Assembly: GCA_002354335.1 (NCBI GenBank) | Contig: DELI01000019.1 | Span: 139,946 to 203,945, forward strand | Direction of reading: 5' to 3' | Source of the DNA: Sphingobacterium sp. UBA2700 | GTDB lineage: Bacteria; Bacteroidota; Bacteroidia; Sphingobacteriales; Sphingobacteriaceae | DNA length: 64,000 nt | Shown: positions 1-8,843 of the stretch, piece after piece | How the letters are laid out: every line of letters starts with the position of its first letter | Numbering within the stretch: the stretch's first letter is position 1 | Notes under the pieces: generated by a model | The model's database searches: none | The model's input: only the letters and a program-made list of their open reading frames with translations | Told to the model about the DNA's origin: nothing | Program-made: the position numbers and the translations under genes

Positions 1-47
1 GATTGGGCTTTGATTCGGGTTATCATTGGGTTTGAAAGGGCTTTAAG
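1..47. repeat. Partial copy of short palindromic repeat family
   Basis: The first 47 bases hold the words GATTGGGCTTT and ATTGGGTTTGAAAGGGCTTT. Their reverse complement matches the left half of the palindrome at 26394-26475, so this is the same family in opposite orientation, probably cut by the window edge. It carries no reading frame. It lies downstream of the minus-strand acyltransferase genes, beyond their terminator. The family assignment is read directly from shared words; any function is unknown. Confidence 0.6.
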
Positions 48-100
48 CAGAAGCAGGTCTATACATGGTAGGTTCTAGGTATCTCTTGGAGGAGCACAAA

Positions 101-138
101 AAAAATAGCGCAATGATTTTCATCATTGCGCTATTTTT
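101..138. terminator. Rho-independent terminator after glsB
   Basis: A 14-bp perfect stem (AATAGCGCAATGAT at 104-117 with its complement at 122-135) has a 4-base loop and is flanked by A-runs on the left and T-runs on the right. It can therefore work in both directions. It ends the minus-strand transcript of the two acyltransferase genes. Confidence 0.85.
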
Positions 139-161
139 TAGCTCGTTTTATGGGGCTTATT

Positions 162-1127
162 TTATTTCCCTTCTATCTTGCGGCTTCCATATTCGCGGTC
201 GCGCGCGAAGGTACTCATGTGTCTTTCTTTTTTTGCCGGGTAGATATCATCGAGGATAATCATGATTCCGGTTTCTTCTACCTCGCCGAATTCGTTGTTT
301 CTGGCTGTGCCGAATACGCGCATGGTTGGCGAAAGGTTCATATAAGTATTAATCAACGGAGGGATATTCTCTCCAAGTTCTCTAACTTTGGTATTCAACA
401 CTTTATAACCAGCCTTATAGTCTAAGCCGTCGAAGATGCCTTCGTGTTTAGAGATATCTGTTTTGTAGCCTAGGTAGAGCTCGTCTACAGGTTTTACCAA
501 GTTGTCCTTATCGGGGAAGTAGTAGTTCATGAAGTAGATCAACAAATCACGTGCTTCCTCATTATACTGCGGATACATCGTTACTTTGCCGAAAAGGTAT
601 TTCACATCGGGGTTCATCAATACGACCGCACCTAATCCGTCCCATAAGTTGTCAAGGGAAAAAATCCCCTTACGGTTATCGATGGCAGGCTGATATTTAG
701 GTTGCACCCAAGAGCGCCCTAATTCTAAGGTATAAGGCAAGTAATCTTTTATAAACTTATCCGAGAATTCGAAGTAATGAGCTGTTGACAAATGGAACTC
801 GCCCGATTTATCGATCGCATCAGCACATTTGATTACGCGGTAACCTGCAATTATCTCCTCATCATCGGGGTTCCATGCGATCAATTGATCATAGTTATGT
901 TCGCAGGTATCATTTTCATCAATATCCAAAGGTAATCCTGTACCACCTCCGGCACCTCTAAAGGTTATCTCACGCAATCGTCCGATCTCACGCATAATAT
1001 TGGGTGAGTTATGGTAATTGACTAGGTAAACCTCATTATTCCCATTGTTAGTATAGCGCACGAAAGCTTCCTTAGTTAACTCAGCTTTAATCAATGCTCT
1101 ATCTACTGGTTCAATTATTTCTTGCAT
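162..1127 (-). CDS. glsB: OlsB-type N-acyltransferase, probable glycine-lipid synthase subunit GlsB
   Basis: This 321-residue protein resembles the GNAT-fold OlsB family, which transfers a 3-hydroxy fatty acyl group from ACP to an amino acid. The core runs from about residue 20 to 200 (FVRYTNNGNNEVYL, IMREIGRLREITFR, ELGRSWVQPKYQ). In Bacteroides the homologue GlsB makes N-acyl glycine, the first step to glycine lipids and flavolipin-type aminolipids. It follows glsA on the same strand with a 3-base gap, the pairing known from Bacteroides, so the two are very likely co-transcribed. No signal peptide is seen; action at the inner face of the inner membrane is inferred. The amino-acid substrate (glycine or ornithine) cannot be read from sequence. 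Confidence 0.75.
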   Translation of the reverse strand: MQEIIEPVDRALIKAELTKEAFVRYTNNGNNEVYLVNYHNSPNIMREIGRLREITFRGAGGGTGLPLDIDENDTCEHNYDQLIAWNPDDEEIIAGYRVIKCADAIDKSGEFHLSTAHYFEFSDKFIKDYLPYTLELGRSWVQPKYQPAIDNRKGIFSLDNLWDGLGAVVLMNPDVKYLFGKVTMYPQYNEEARDLLIYFMNYYFPDKDNLVKPVDELYLGYKTDISKHEGIFDGLDYKAGYKVLNTKVRELGENIPPLINTYMNLSPTMRVFGTARNNEFGEVEETGIMIILDDIYPAKKERHMSTFARDREYGSRKIEGK

Positions 1128-1130
1128 AAA

Positions 1131-1964
1131 TTATTTTTTACCTCCGGACATGGCATACACGGTCTCTTTGACTTCCGTTGCCCATTGGCGTTCGTTTTTA
1201 CTGTTATCAAATTGCGAATAAGGAATTCGCTTGCCTATCTTAATGGTGATGTCTTTACCGCGTTGCGAGAATAGCTCGTCAGGTAAATATAACATTTCAA
1301 TATTAGCTTTTAATCCTACTTTATTCCTAAATCGAGCCAAATTGTAGAAAAAGTTAGAATTTCTTCCATCAATATAGACAGGTACGATGTCTTTTTTATA
1401 TTTTTTAGCTTTCGAGATGAAGCTTTTCTTCCATTCTAAATCGACTATTTTCCCGTTTATCTTCCTGGAAACTAAGCCTGCTGGAAAAACTAAGAGTGCA
1501 TGGTCGGATGCATAGGCATTCTCAATTGCGGCAATACCGGATTTGCTTTGCCCGCCTAATTTATTTACAGGCACGAAGAGAGGTTCCAGATTTCGCACGT
1601 TCATCAGTATATCATTCACCAAAAATTTGACGTCTTTTCTATACTTACCGATGGCCTGCATGAAAGCGACACCGTCAAGCCCTCCTAAGGGATGGTTTGA
1701 GGCGAAGATCACACTATCTTCTAATGGAATATTCTCTGCACCTTCTAAATGTACTTTAACGTCAAGTTCGTTCAACAAAGAATCTACGAAGTCCAACCCC
1801 ATATCATCATGATAGGTGGTCATAATGTAGTTTATTTCGTCTTCGTGGATAACACGCTCCAAATAGCTGATTAACGGCTTAGGGATCCATTTGGCTAATG
1901 TTGGACTTTTCTTATGTATGACTTCCCTGATTTTAATAAACTTCTCTTTCTCTAGTAAGCCCAT
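1131..1964 (-). CDS. glsA: PlsC-like O-acyltransferase, probable GlsA
   Basis: This 277-residue protein belongs to the lysophospholipid acyltransferase (PlsC/hemolysin-like) family. The acceptor motif appears near residues 90-96 as NHPLGGLD, with five residues between His and Asp rather than the usual four. The second block VFPAGLVSR is near residue 160. It is predicted to add a second acyl chain to the hydroxyl of an N-acyl amino acid made by the downstream GlsB. It is the first gene of a two-gene minus-strand unit. Two TACTTTAA-like boxes lie upstream at about 1980-2025 on the minus strand. The family call is firm; the glycine-lipid role is inferred from the pairing. Confidence 0.75.
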   Translation of the reverse strand: MGLLEKEKFIKIREVIHKKSPTLAKWIPKPLISYLERVIHEDEINYIMTTYHDDMGLDFVDSLLNELDVKVHLEGAENIPLEDSVIFASNHPLGGLDGVAFMQAIGKYRKDVKFLVNDILMNVRNLEPLFVPVNKLGGQSKSGIAAIENAYASDHALLVFPAGLVSRKINGKIVDLEWKKSFISKAKKYKKDIVPVYIDGRNSNFFYNLARFRNKVGLKANIEMLYLPDELFSQRGKDITIKIGKRIPYSQFDNSKNERQWATEVKETVYAMSGGKK

Positions 1965-2135
1965 ATAATAACCCCTCTTTAAAGTAGGGTAAAATTACAC
2001 AAATAGTTTAAAGTAGCGTAAAACATCTATTTATTTTATCCGAAATTGTATTTTTTGCCTACCTTAGCTTAAAGCGTATTTTAAAGAAGATTTAAACCTT
2101 TTGGTCCAAATTCTATTTAATATATAAAACGAAAT

Positions 2136-2798
2136 ATGTTCATTGGCGAAATCATAACAACTCTTTATACCGAACTTAGGCCATCCGATACGGTGGAATT
2201 CGCCTTAAACAAGGTTAATGAATTGCATTTTCACCAATTACCTGTTGTGAAGGGCAAAGAATACCACGGCCTGTTGACGGAAGAGGATCTCCTTTCGGTT
2301 GAAGACGAAAGCGATTTGATTTCGGAAGTTAAAATCACCCTACCTTTTATCTACCTTTACGACTATCAACACATCTACGACGCGCTGCAATATCTGGAAA
2401 CCTATCAGTATGATATTTTACCCGTTCTGAACAAGCAGAATCAATATGTAGGTGCTGTGACGCAGACGGACTTGTTGCGCGCAATAAACCAGACGATCTC
2501 TAACCAGGAGAAAGGTGCGATCATTGTTTTAGAGATGGAAGATCGCGACAACTCCCTAACCCATGTTGCGCATATCATAGAATCGGAAAACACGAAGATA
2601 TTGAATACAGGGGTTCGCGCCATTGAAAACTCTAGCAAGGTAGAATTGACTATAAAGGTGAACAAGAACAACATCTCTTCGGTATTGGCTTCGTTATGGC
2701 GACATGATTATGTGGTGAAAGCATCATTCAATGATGGAACCGATCAGAACGACATTCAAGATCGATACAACCTTTTAATGAACTATTTGAACATATAA
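2136..2798 (+). CDS. CBS-domain protein
   Basis: This 220-residue soluble protein has two CBS motifs in the first 130 residues (QLPVVKGKEYHGLLTEEDLL and DILPVLNKQNQYVGAVTQTD). A C-terminal region of about 85 residues (AIIVLEMEDRDNSLTHVAHIIE) looks like an ACT-type fold. CBS pairs usually bind adenine nucleotides and regulate a partner. It lies 49 bases upstream of nadK on the same strand, and this CBS-nadK-uppS-bamA order is common in Bacteroidota. A link with NAD kinase is therefore plausible but is inference from position. No membrane segment or signal peptide is visible. Confidence 0.8.
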   Translation: MFIGEIITTLYTELRPSDTVEFALNKVNELHFHQLPVVKGKEYHGLLTEEDLLSVEDESDLISEVKITLPFIYLYDYQHIYDALQYLETYQYDILPVLNKQNQYVGAVTQTDLLRAINQTISNQEKGAIIVLEMEDRDNSLTHVAHIIESENTKILNTGVRAIENSSKVELTIKVNKNNISSVLASLWRHDYVVKASFNDGTDQNDIQDRYNLLMNYLNI

Positions 2799-2847
2799 TT
2801 TCAGAGAAATTCCCATCTTTGAAAAAAAATAAACGATTACTTATAGC

Positions 2848-3741
2848 ATGAAAGAACTGTCAATAGCGGTGTATGGGCGCGAGTTCAATCAATCGGTCAT
2901 TGGATACGTTGTAGAACTTTTCACCTATTTACGCGAAAGAAATGTTCAGGTTTATATCTACCACGATTTCCATACCTTCTTAAAAAAGCTGTGCAAAGTA
3001 GATTTTAAATTCAAGAAGTTCAATACACACAAGGACTTGCCCAAGGACATCTCTTTTATGCTAAGCTTGGGTGGCGATGGTACCATGCTTTCAGCGGCAA
3101 CCCTCATTGCTGACTCGGGCATTCCGATTGCCGGCATCAACTTCGGCCGCTTGGGTTTTCTAGCGAACATTTCAAAAAATAAGATAGAGGAAGCATTAGA
3201 CCAGATTCTTAACAATCAATATACTGTACAGCCACGTGCTTTGTTACAAGTGGAGAGTTCCGACGGCACGATCAAGGCAGGAGTTTCTAATGCATTAAAT
3301 GACATCACGGTGTTCCGCTATGATTCTTCTGCGATGATTACCGTGCATGCTGTTTTGAATGGTGAGTTGTTGAACAGCTATTGGTCCGATGGATTGATCA
3401 TTGCGACACCGACAGGATCAACTGCCTATTCCTTAAGCTGTGGCGGCCCTATTATTATGCCGGGCAGTGGCAATTTTGTGATTACGCCAGTATCCCCTCA
3501 TAATCTAAATGTTCGCCCGATCGTTGTTTCCGAAGATATGGAGCTCCGCCTGAACATCGAGAGCCGTACGGAGAAGTATATCGTGAGCTGCGATTCCAAA
3601 AGTTATACCCTATCAACCAAGACCAGTCTGCTGATTACAAAAGCGCCGTATCATGTGAACCTGATCCGTCTGAAAGACGATCAGTATTTTGGTATTTTGC
3701 GCGAGAAATTGCTTTGGGGCATCGACGTCCGCAACTATTAA
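2848..3741 (+). CDS. nadK: NAD kinase
   Basis: NAD kinase phosphorylates NAD+ to NADP+ in the cytosol, using ATP or polyphosphate. The 297-residue protein carries the defining GGDGT motif (SLGGDGTMLSAA, about residues 73-84), the GRLGFLA segment after it, and the second motif TPTGSTAYSLSCGGP near residue 190. The length is normal for the family. It probably shares a transcript with the upstream CBS gene. The start at 2848 is an ATG followed by the expected N-terminal strand (ELSIAVYGREFN). Confidence 0.95.
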   Translation: MKELSIAVYGREFNQSVIGYVVELFTYLRERNVQVYIYHDFHTFLKKLCKVDFKFKKFNTHKDLPKDISFMLSLGGDGTMLSAATLIADSGIPIAGINFGRLGFLANISKNKIEEALDQILNNQYTVQPRALLQVESSDGTIKAGVSNALNDITVFRYDSSAMITVHAVLNGELLNSYWSDGLIIATPTGSTAYSLSCGGPIIMPGSGNFVITPVSPHNLNVRPIVVSEDMELRLNIESRTEKYIVSCDSKSYTLSTKTSLLITKAPYHVNLIRLKDDQYFGILREKLLWGIDVRNY

Positions 3742-4082
3742 TTATTAGCTTAACCTGCTTTTAACGTTATTTTAAGTGTTAGGATTGCGGTAAAACCTGT
3801 ATCTTTACGAAAATTTGTCAGACTTTGAAACCACGAGAGGCTTATACGGCAGCATGTTACAGCACGACTAGCAACTTAGATCGCCCAGCATCTGTTTGGG
3901 TTCATGTTGTTTTTGCCCCTTCGCAACCTCATCTATCAGACAGCAAAACACCGCCCTTTTTATTGCATTCGAATTGCTTTCAGCCTTTTTTTGAAGGGTC
4001 TGTGCAATCATCGACAGTGTAAAATGGGGACCAGCGATTTCATGCCAACTGTGCGCCGGAATCGTTAAATGTAAATTAACAA
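3742..4082 (+). other. Unassigned 341-bp spacer between nadK and uppS
   Basis: No convincing gene is seen here, although neighbours in this cluster are tightly packed. A possible promoter -7 box (TATCTTTA, 3800-3807) sits near the left end without a well-placed TTG. Short open frames exist on both strands but show no recognisable protein. Related genomes often have an outer-membrane protein gene (DUF6089 type) at this place, so the spacer may be a long leader or an eroded gene. Confidence 0.4.
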
Positions 4083-4820
4083 ATGGACTATAAAGAAAAT
4101 ATAGACAAATCAAACCTACCCAAGCATATCGCCATCATTATGGATGGTAATGGCCGCTGGGCGAAGGAGAAAGGCGAGCTACGCGTATTTGGTCACCGCA
4201 ATGGCGTCACTGCGGTTCGCGAAGCCTTAGAAGCCGCTGTAGAGATTGGCATTTCCTACCTTACCTTATATGCTTTTTCTACTGAGAACTGGAATAGACC
4301 TCAGTTTGAAGTAGATGCTTTAATGGAATTGCTAGTTGACTCCTTAAATAAAGAGCTACCTACCTTTCAAAAGAACAATATCCGTGTAAATACGATTGGT
4401 CGTATGGCGGACCTACCGTCGCATTGCCAAGTGACCTTGCAAAGTACGATAGACCAAACGAAAGACAACGATGGTTGCACATTGACCCTAGCCTTAAGTT
4501 ATGGCTCGCGCCAAGAAATATTAGATGCTACGAAAGCAATTGCAGCCAAAGTACAGTCGGGCGAAATGAGCCTCGACGATATCAACGAGCAAACTTTCGT
4601 CGAAAATCTATATACCAAGGCTATTCCCGATCCGGAGATGATGATTAGAACAAGCGGTGAGCAGCGCATCAGCAATTATATGTTGTGGCAGCTAGCCTAT
4701 ACCGAACTCTTCTTTCTACCCATCATGTGGCCCGAATTCTCTAGAGAACACCTATTTGAATGCATCTACTTGTATCAAAATAGAGAAAGAAGATTTGGGA
4801 AAACTAGTGAACAATTATAA
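4083..4820 (+). CDS. uppS: Isoprenyl transferase (undecaprenyl diphosphate synthase)
   Basis: This cis-prenyltransferase condenses isopentenyl diphosphate onto farnesyl diphosphate to make the C55 carrier for peptidoglycan and O-antigen. The 245 residues carry IAIIMDGNGRWAKEKG near the N-terminus (catalytic Asp in MDGNGRWA), LTLYAFSTENWNRP at about 60-73, and the C-terminal IRTSGEQRISNYMLWQ block that binds substrate and Mg2+. Length and motif order are typical. It precedes bamA, consistent with an envelope-biogenesis cluster. Confidence 0.95.
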   Translation: MDYKENIDKSNLPKHIAIIMDGNGRWAKEKGELRVFGHRNGVTAVREALEAAVEIGISYLTLYAFSTENWNRPQFEVDALMELLVDSLNKELPTFQKNNIRVNTIGRMADLPSHCQVTLQSTIDQTKDNDGCTLTLALSYGSRQEILDATKAIAAKVQSGEMSLDDINEQTFVENLYTKAIPDPEMMIRTSGEQRISNYMLWQLAYTELFFLPIMWPEFSREHLFECIYLYQNRERRFGKTSEQL

Positions 4821-4940
4821 GAAATCATTACTTTTGCAACATTTTGATTTTGGCGCTGTTAAAGCCCTAATTTCGTAATATTTCTTTTAACAAAAATTAA
4901 CAAGACTTTGCTGTACTTTAGCAGACATAATAAAGAGTAG

Positions 4941-7514
4941 ATGAAGCATAAAATTAAACTTACCTTATTACTGACCATATTCTTATTAAATTTTGCGCAT
5001 GCGCAGATCCCTGGCAACCGCCCGCTAAATTTAAATAACCGAAACGATATCAGTGCATTAGAACCAAAGAGTTATGTGATCGGCGGGATTGAGGTTAAAG
5101 GAGCTCAGTATTTGGATAAGGACGTATTGATTACCATTTCACGCCTTACAGTTGGAGAATACATCGAGGTTCCGAGTGAACAAACAGCCAACGTTATTAA
5201 GTTTTTAATGGATCAAAACTTATTCGAGGATGTTCAGCTTTATGCTACCAGAATTCAAGACGAAACAATCTTTTTAGAAATCCGCGTTGTAGAACGTCCG
5301 AGATTGACCCGCGTTGATCTTAATGGTTTGAGCAAAAGCCAGACAGAGGAAGTTCGCAAGCGTTTAAACGCAAATACAGGGAAGATTGTAAACGAAAATT
5401 TGCTTCAAACAACGAAGAATACAATCGAGAAATTTCTACGTGAGAAATCGTATTTATACCCAGAAATAAAAATTACAACCAAAAAAGACTCTGCGCAAAG
5501 CAATAACGAGATTGTTGTAGTCGATGTAGAGCGTAATAAAAAGATTAAAGTTAGAAAAGTTGAGTTCGAAGGAAACGAAGAATTCAGCGACAAGCAATTG
5601 CGCAAGTACCTAAAAGGTGTAAAACCTAGAGCTTGGTTCCGTGTATTTGGTCCTGGAAAATTCAAGGAAGACAAATACGAAGAGGCTAAGGAAAAGCTAG
5701 TTGCTAAGATGCAAGATAAAGGATACCGTGATGCACAGATCTTAAAGGATAGTGTTTATCGTTATGACAATAACGAGGTTGCTATTGATTTCGACATCTA
5801 CGAAGGTCCTAAATACTATGTTGGTAATATCGATTGGGCAGGAAACGCGAAGTACAAAGACTCGGTTTTGAATATCTTATTAGGGATTCAAAAGGGCGAT
5901 GTATATAGCGAGGAAAAATTGAATTCTAAGCTTTCGGGTCCTACAAGAAACTCGGATGATATTGCTGCAATCTATCAGAACGACGGTTATTTAACGTTCA
6001 ACGTTCAACCGGTTATCAAACGTATCTACCAGGACACGGTGGATATCGAGATCCAGATGTTTGAAGGTAAACAATATACGATCAACAATGTAATCCTAAA
6101 AGGTAACGACGTAACGAATGACCGTGTTGTTCTTCGTTCGATCTACTCTAAGCCAGGTCAAAAATACTCTCGTGAGTTATTAGTGCGTTCGGTTCGTGAG
6201 ATTTCACAATTAGGAATGTTTGATGAGCAGAAGGTTACGCCTATGCCGACAAACTTAAACTATGAAGAAGGAACGACCGATATCGAATTTACCGTTGCTG
6301 AAAAACCTTCTGACCAGGTGGAGCTATCCGGTGGTTATGGTGCAGGACAAGTAATCGGTACTTTAGGTTTAACATTTAACAACTTCTCGACGAGCAATTT
6401 CTTTAAGAAAGAGGCTTGGAAGCCACTTCCTCGTGGGGATGGACAGAAATTAAGTATTCGTGGTCAGACTTCGGGAAAACGCTATCAATCGTATAGCTTC
6501 TCCTTCTCAGAGCCTTGGTTAGGTGGTAAGAAACCAATCTATTTTGGATTGAGTGCTTATATCTCTAACTCGCAATCACAATACTATAATCCGCAGACTG
6601 GACGTTATGAGGGATATGAAAACAACCCTAAGATTCAAATGCACGGGGTGACAGCGACCTTAGGTAAGCGTTTGCAATGGCCGGATAACTATTTCCAGAT
6701 TAACAGTTCCTTATCTTACCAACGTTATAACTTAGAGAACTACGGAAACTACTTCTTATTCTCTAATGGTACTGCGACGAACATCAACTTTACACAAGAG
6801 ATCAGTAGAAACTCGATTGACGCGCCTATCTACCCTACTTCGGGTTCGCACTTGAAGTTCAGCGTGCAGTTAACTCCTCCTTACTCGGCATGGAACAATA
6901 TTGACTACGCAACAGCGCCAGACAACGAGAAATACAAATGGACAGAGTATCACAAGTGGAAGTTTGATTCGCAATGGTACACGAAGATTGTAGGTAAATT
7001 GGTATTGAAAACACAAGCACAGTTTGGTTACTTAGGCAGCTATGGCGATAGAACACCAACTTCACCATTTGAGCGTTTCAAATTAGGTGGTGATGGTATG
7101 CAAGGTTTCGACTTCTTACAAGGTTCAGAGATCATCGCGATGCGTGGATATGCAAACGGTACAATTATCCCTGCGACGACAGGTAATAAGATGCAGGATA
7201 TCGCTATCCAATCTGGTAGCCCGATTTATGCGAAATACCAAATCGAGCTTCGCCATCCAATCATGTTAAATGAGCAAGCAACTGTATTTGCTTTAGCATT
7301 TGCGGAAGCAGGTAACACGTGGAATAAGTTTGATGAAGTAAATCCATTCAAGGTTCGTCGTTCGGTTGGTGTGGGTGCTCGTATCTTCTTACCTATCTTT
7401 GGTATGCTAGGTATTGACTATGGACATGCCTTAGATCCGATTCCAGGTCTTGTTGAATCTAGATGGAAACAAAACTTCACATTCAGTATCATCCAGAACA
7501 TGGGAGGATTTTAA
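4941..7514 (+). CDS. bamA: BamA, outer-membrane beta-barrel assembly factor
   Basis: This 857-residue Omp85 protein inserts beta-barrel proteins into the outer membrane. A signal peptide (MKHKIKLTLLLTIFLLNFAHA) is followed by periplasmic POTRA repeats to about residue 450; repeats such as VRKVEFEGNEEFSDKQLRKYL and INNVILKGNDVTNDRV are visible. A C-terminal 16-strand barrel follows and ends in Phe, the usual barrel signal. The conserved late block GMLGIDYGHALDPIPG is typical of the family. The next two genes encode OmpH/Skp chaperones that deliver its substrates, a well-known gene order. A TACTTTAG box at 4914-4921 may be part of its promoter. Confidence 0.95.
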   Translation: MKHKIKLTLLLTIFLLNFAHAQIPGNRPLNLNNRNDISALEPKSYVIGGIEVKGAQYLDKDVLITISRLTVGEYIEVPSEQTANVIKFLMDQNLFEDVQLYATRIQDETIFLEIRVVERPRLTRVDLNGLSKSQTEEVRKRLNANTGKIVNENLLQTTKNTIEKFLREKSYLYPEIKITTKKDSAQSNNEIVVVDVERNKKIKVRKVEFEGNEEFSDKQLRKYLKGVKPRAWFRVFGPGKFKEDKYEEAKEKLVAKMQDKGYRDAQILKDSVYRYDNNEVAIDFDIYEGPKYYVGNIDWAGNAKYKDSVLNILLGIQKGDVYSEEKLNSKLSGPTRNSDDIAAIYQNDGYLTFNVQPVIKRIYQDTVDIEIQMFEGKQYTINNVILKGNDVTNDRVVLRSIYSKPGQKYSRELLVRSVREISQLGMFDEQKVTPMPTNLNYEEGTTDIEFTVAEKPSDQVELSGGYGAGQVIGTLGLTFNNFSTSNFFKKEAWKPLPRGDGQKLSIRGQTSGKRYQSYSFSFSEPWLGGKKPIYFGLSAYISNSQSQYYNPQTGRYEGYENNPKIQMHGVTATLGKRLQWPDNYFQINSSLSYQRYNLENYGNYFLFSNGTATNINFTQEISRNSIDAPIYPTSGSHLKFSVQLTPPYSAWNNIDYATAPDNEKYKWTEYHKWKFDSQWYTKIVGKLVLKTQAQFGYLGSYGDRTPTSPFERFKLGGDGMQGFDFLQGSEIIAMRGYANGTIIPATTGNKMQDIAIQSGSPIYAKYQIELRHPIMLNEQATVFALAFAEAGNTWNKFDEVNPFKVRRSVGVGARIFLPIFGMLGIDYGHALDPIPGLVESRWKQNFTFSIIQNMGGF

Positions 7515-7575
7515 GATTAAACTTTTTAGCACAATATTTGTCATAAACAAAGAAATGATTAAAATTTGTACCTCT

Positions 7576-8109
7576 ATGAAACGAATATTAGTATTAGTAG
7601 CTATGCTAGCCTTCATGGGCAGTGTATCATATGCGCAGAAATTGGCTTATGTGGATTCGGAATATGTGATGAAACACATCCCGGAATATACCAATGCTCA
7701 AAAGCAATTGGATAACTTATCACAGCAATGGCAAGCTGAAGTTGACAAGCAATACGCATCGATCGAGACATTGTATAAAGCTTACCAGAATGATGCTCCT
7801 CGTTTGAATGAGGACATGCGCAGACGACGTGAAGACGAGATTGTAAATAAAGAGAAATCAGTTAAGGAGTTTCAACGCGGTAAATTCGGTATGGACGGTG
7901 AGTTGTTTCAACAACGCGAGAAGTTGATGAAGCCTATTCAAGACCGTGTTCAAAAAGCAATTCAAGACGTTGCACGAGCTCAACAATATGATTTCGTGTT
8001 AGACAAACGTAGTGAAACATCCTTCCTTTACGCTAATCCAGCGATGGACAAAAGTAACGAGGTTATTACGAAATTAGGATTGAAGCCTAATGCATCCTTA
8101 GCGAACTAA
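7576..8109 (+). CDS. OmpH/Skp family periplasmic chaperone, copy 1
   Basis: Skp-type proteins hold unfolded outer-membrane proteins in the periplasm before BamA folds them. The start at 7576 is chosen because it gives a clean signal peptide (MKRILVLVAMLAFMGSVSYA) directly before the conserved KLAYVDSEYVMKHIPEY. The upstream in-frame ATG at 7555 and the one inside bamA at 7450 are less likely. The 177-residue product has a long charged helical middle (about residues 45-125) that would form the coiled-coil arms. It lies 61 bases after bamA. Confidence 0.9.
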   Translation: MKRILVLVAMLAFMGSVSYAQKLAYVDSEYVMKHIPEYTNAQKQLDNLSQQWQAEVDKQYASIETLYKAYQNDAPRLNEDMRRRREDEIVNKEKSVKEFQRGKFGMDGELFQQREKLMKPIQDRVQKAIQDVARAQQYDFVLDKRSETSFLYANPAMDKSNEVITKLGLKPNASLAN

Positions 8110-8196
8110 GATTTTTATCATTATTGTGTAACTAATTTTTAACTAGATAATTTAAAATAGCAAAAAACCTTATATCTCAGTATATAAGACATTAAC

Positions 8197-8763
8197 ATGA
8201 ACAGCATGAAAAATTTATTGAAAAGTGTAGTAGTAGCATCAGGAGTTTTATTGGCGGCAAACACTGCAAGTGCGCAACAAAAAATCGGACATATCAATAC
8301 TGCAGAAATCGTACAGTCGACTCCAGAATTTCAAGCGGCAGAAGCACAAATGAAAACCTTAAGCGAAACAAAACAAAAAGAGCTTCAAGGAATGTATGCT
8401 GAATACCAAAAGAAACAAAACGACGCAAACGAGAAGTTGAGAAACAGAAGTGAAGCAAATAAAGAGTCTGTAGATGCAGAGGTTCAACAAATCGCTAACT
8501 CTATGCGTGAGATGGAAACTCGTATCCAAGATGTTCAACGTGTAGCACAAGAAGACATTGGTAAAAAACAACAAGAGCTTTACGCTCCTATCGAGCAAAA
8601 AGTATTCACTGCAATCAATGCAGTAGCGCAAGAAAAAGGATATGCATACGTGTTAGACGTTTCTAACGGTGGTATCCCTTACTTCGGTGGTGGTGATGAC
8701 TTAACAGCGGATATCAAGAAAAAACTAGGTATTTCTGCAACAGCAACACCAGCTAAGAAATAA
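8197..8763 (+). CDS. OmpH/Skp family periplasmic chaperone, copy 2
   Basis: This second Skp-type chaperone has 188 residues, with a signal peptide ending in NTASAQQ and the family start KIGHINTAEIVQSTPEFQ. A long Glu/Lys/Gln-rich helical region follows, then a C-terminal Lys-rich tail. It follows the first copy by 87 bases, with a TATATAAG-like AT-rich stretch between that could hold its own promoter. ATG codons at 8197 and 8206 are both usable. Two adjacent, diverged copies are common in Bacteroidota and suggest split client ranges; that last point is inference. Confidence 0.9.
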   Translation: MNSMKNLLKSVVVASGVLLAANTASAQQKIGHINTAEIVQSTPEFQAAEAQMKTLSETKQKELQGMYAEYQKKQNDANEKLRNRSEANKESVDAEVQQIANSMREMETRIQDVQRVAQEDIGKKQQELYAPIEQKVFTAINAVAQEKGYAYVLDVSNGGIPYFGGGDDLTADIKKKLGISATATPAKK

Positions 8764-8785
8764 GCATCAAGATCTTATTGAAATT

Positions 8786-8827
8786 AAAAAGAGGTCGGCA
8801 TCAAATTGATGCCGACCTCTTTTTTTT
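8786..8827. terminator. Bidirectional terminator between ompH copy 2 and GMC oxidoreductase
   Basis: A 15-bp perfect stem (arms 8790-8804 and 8806-8820, core GAGGTCGGCATCAA) lies between an A-run and a run of eight T. It sits between two convergent genes and serves both. Confidence 0.9.
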
Positions 8828-8843
8828 GGGGGTATAATGGTCG

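Noticed and set aside
3825..4022. 65-residue open frame between nadK and uppS
   Set aside because: Low-complexity composition, no recognisable motif, no convincing start signal; an equally long frame exists on the other strand.
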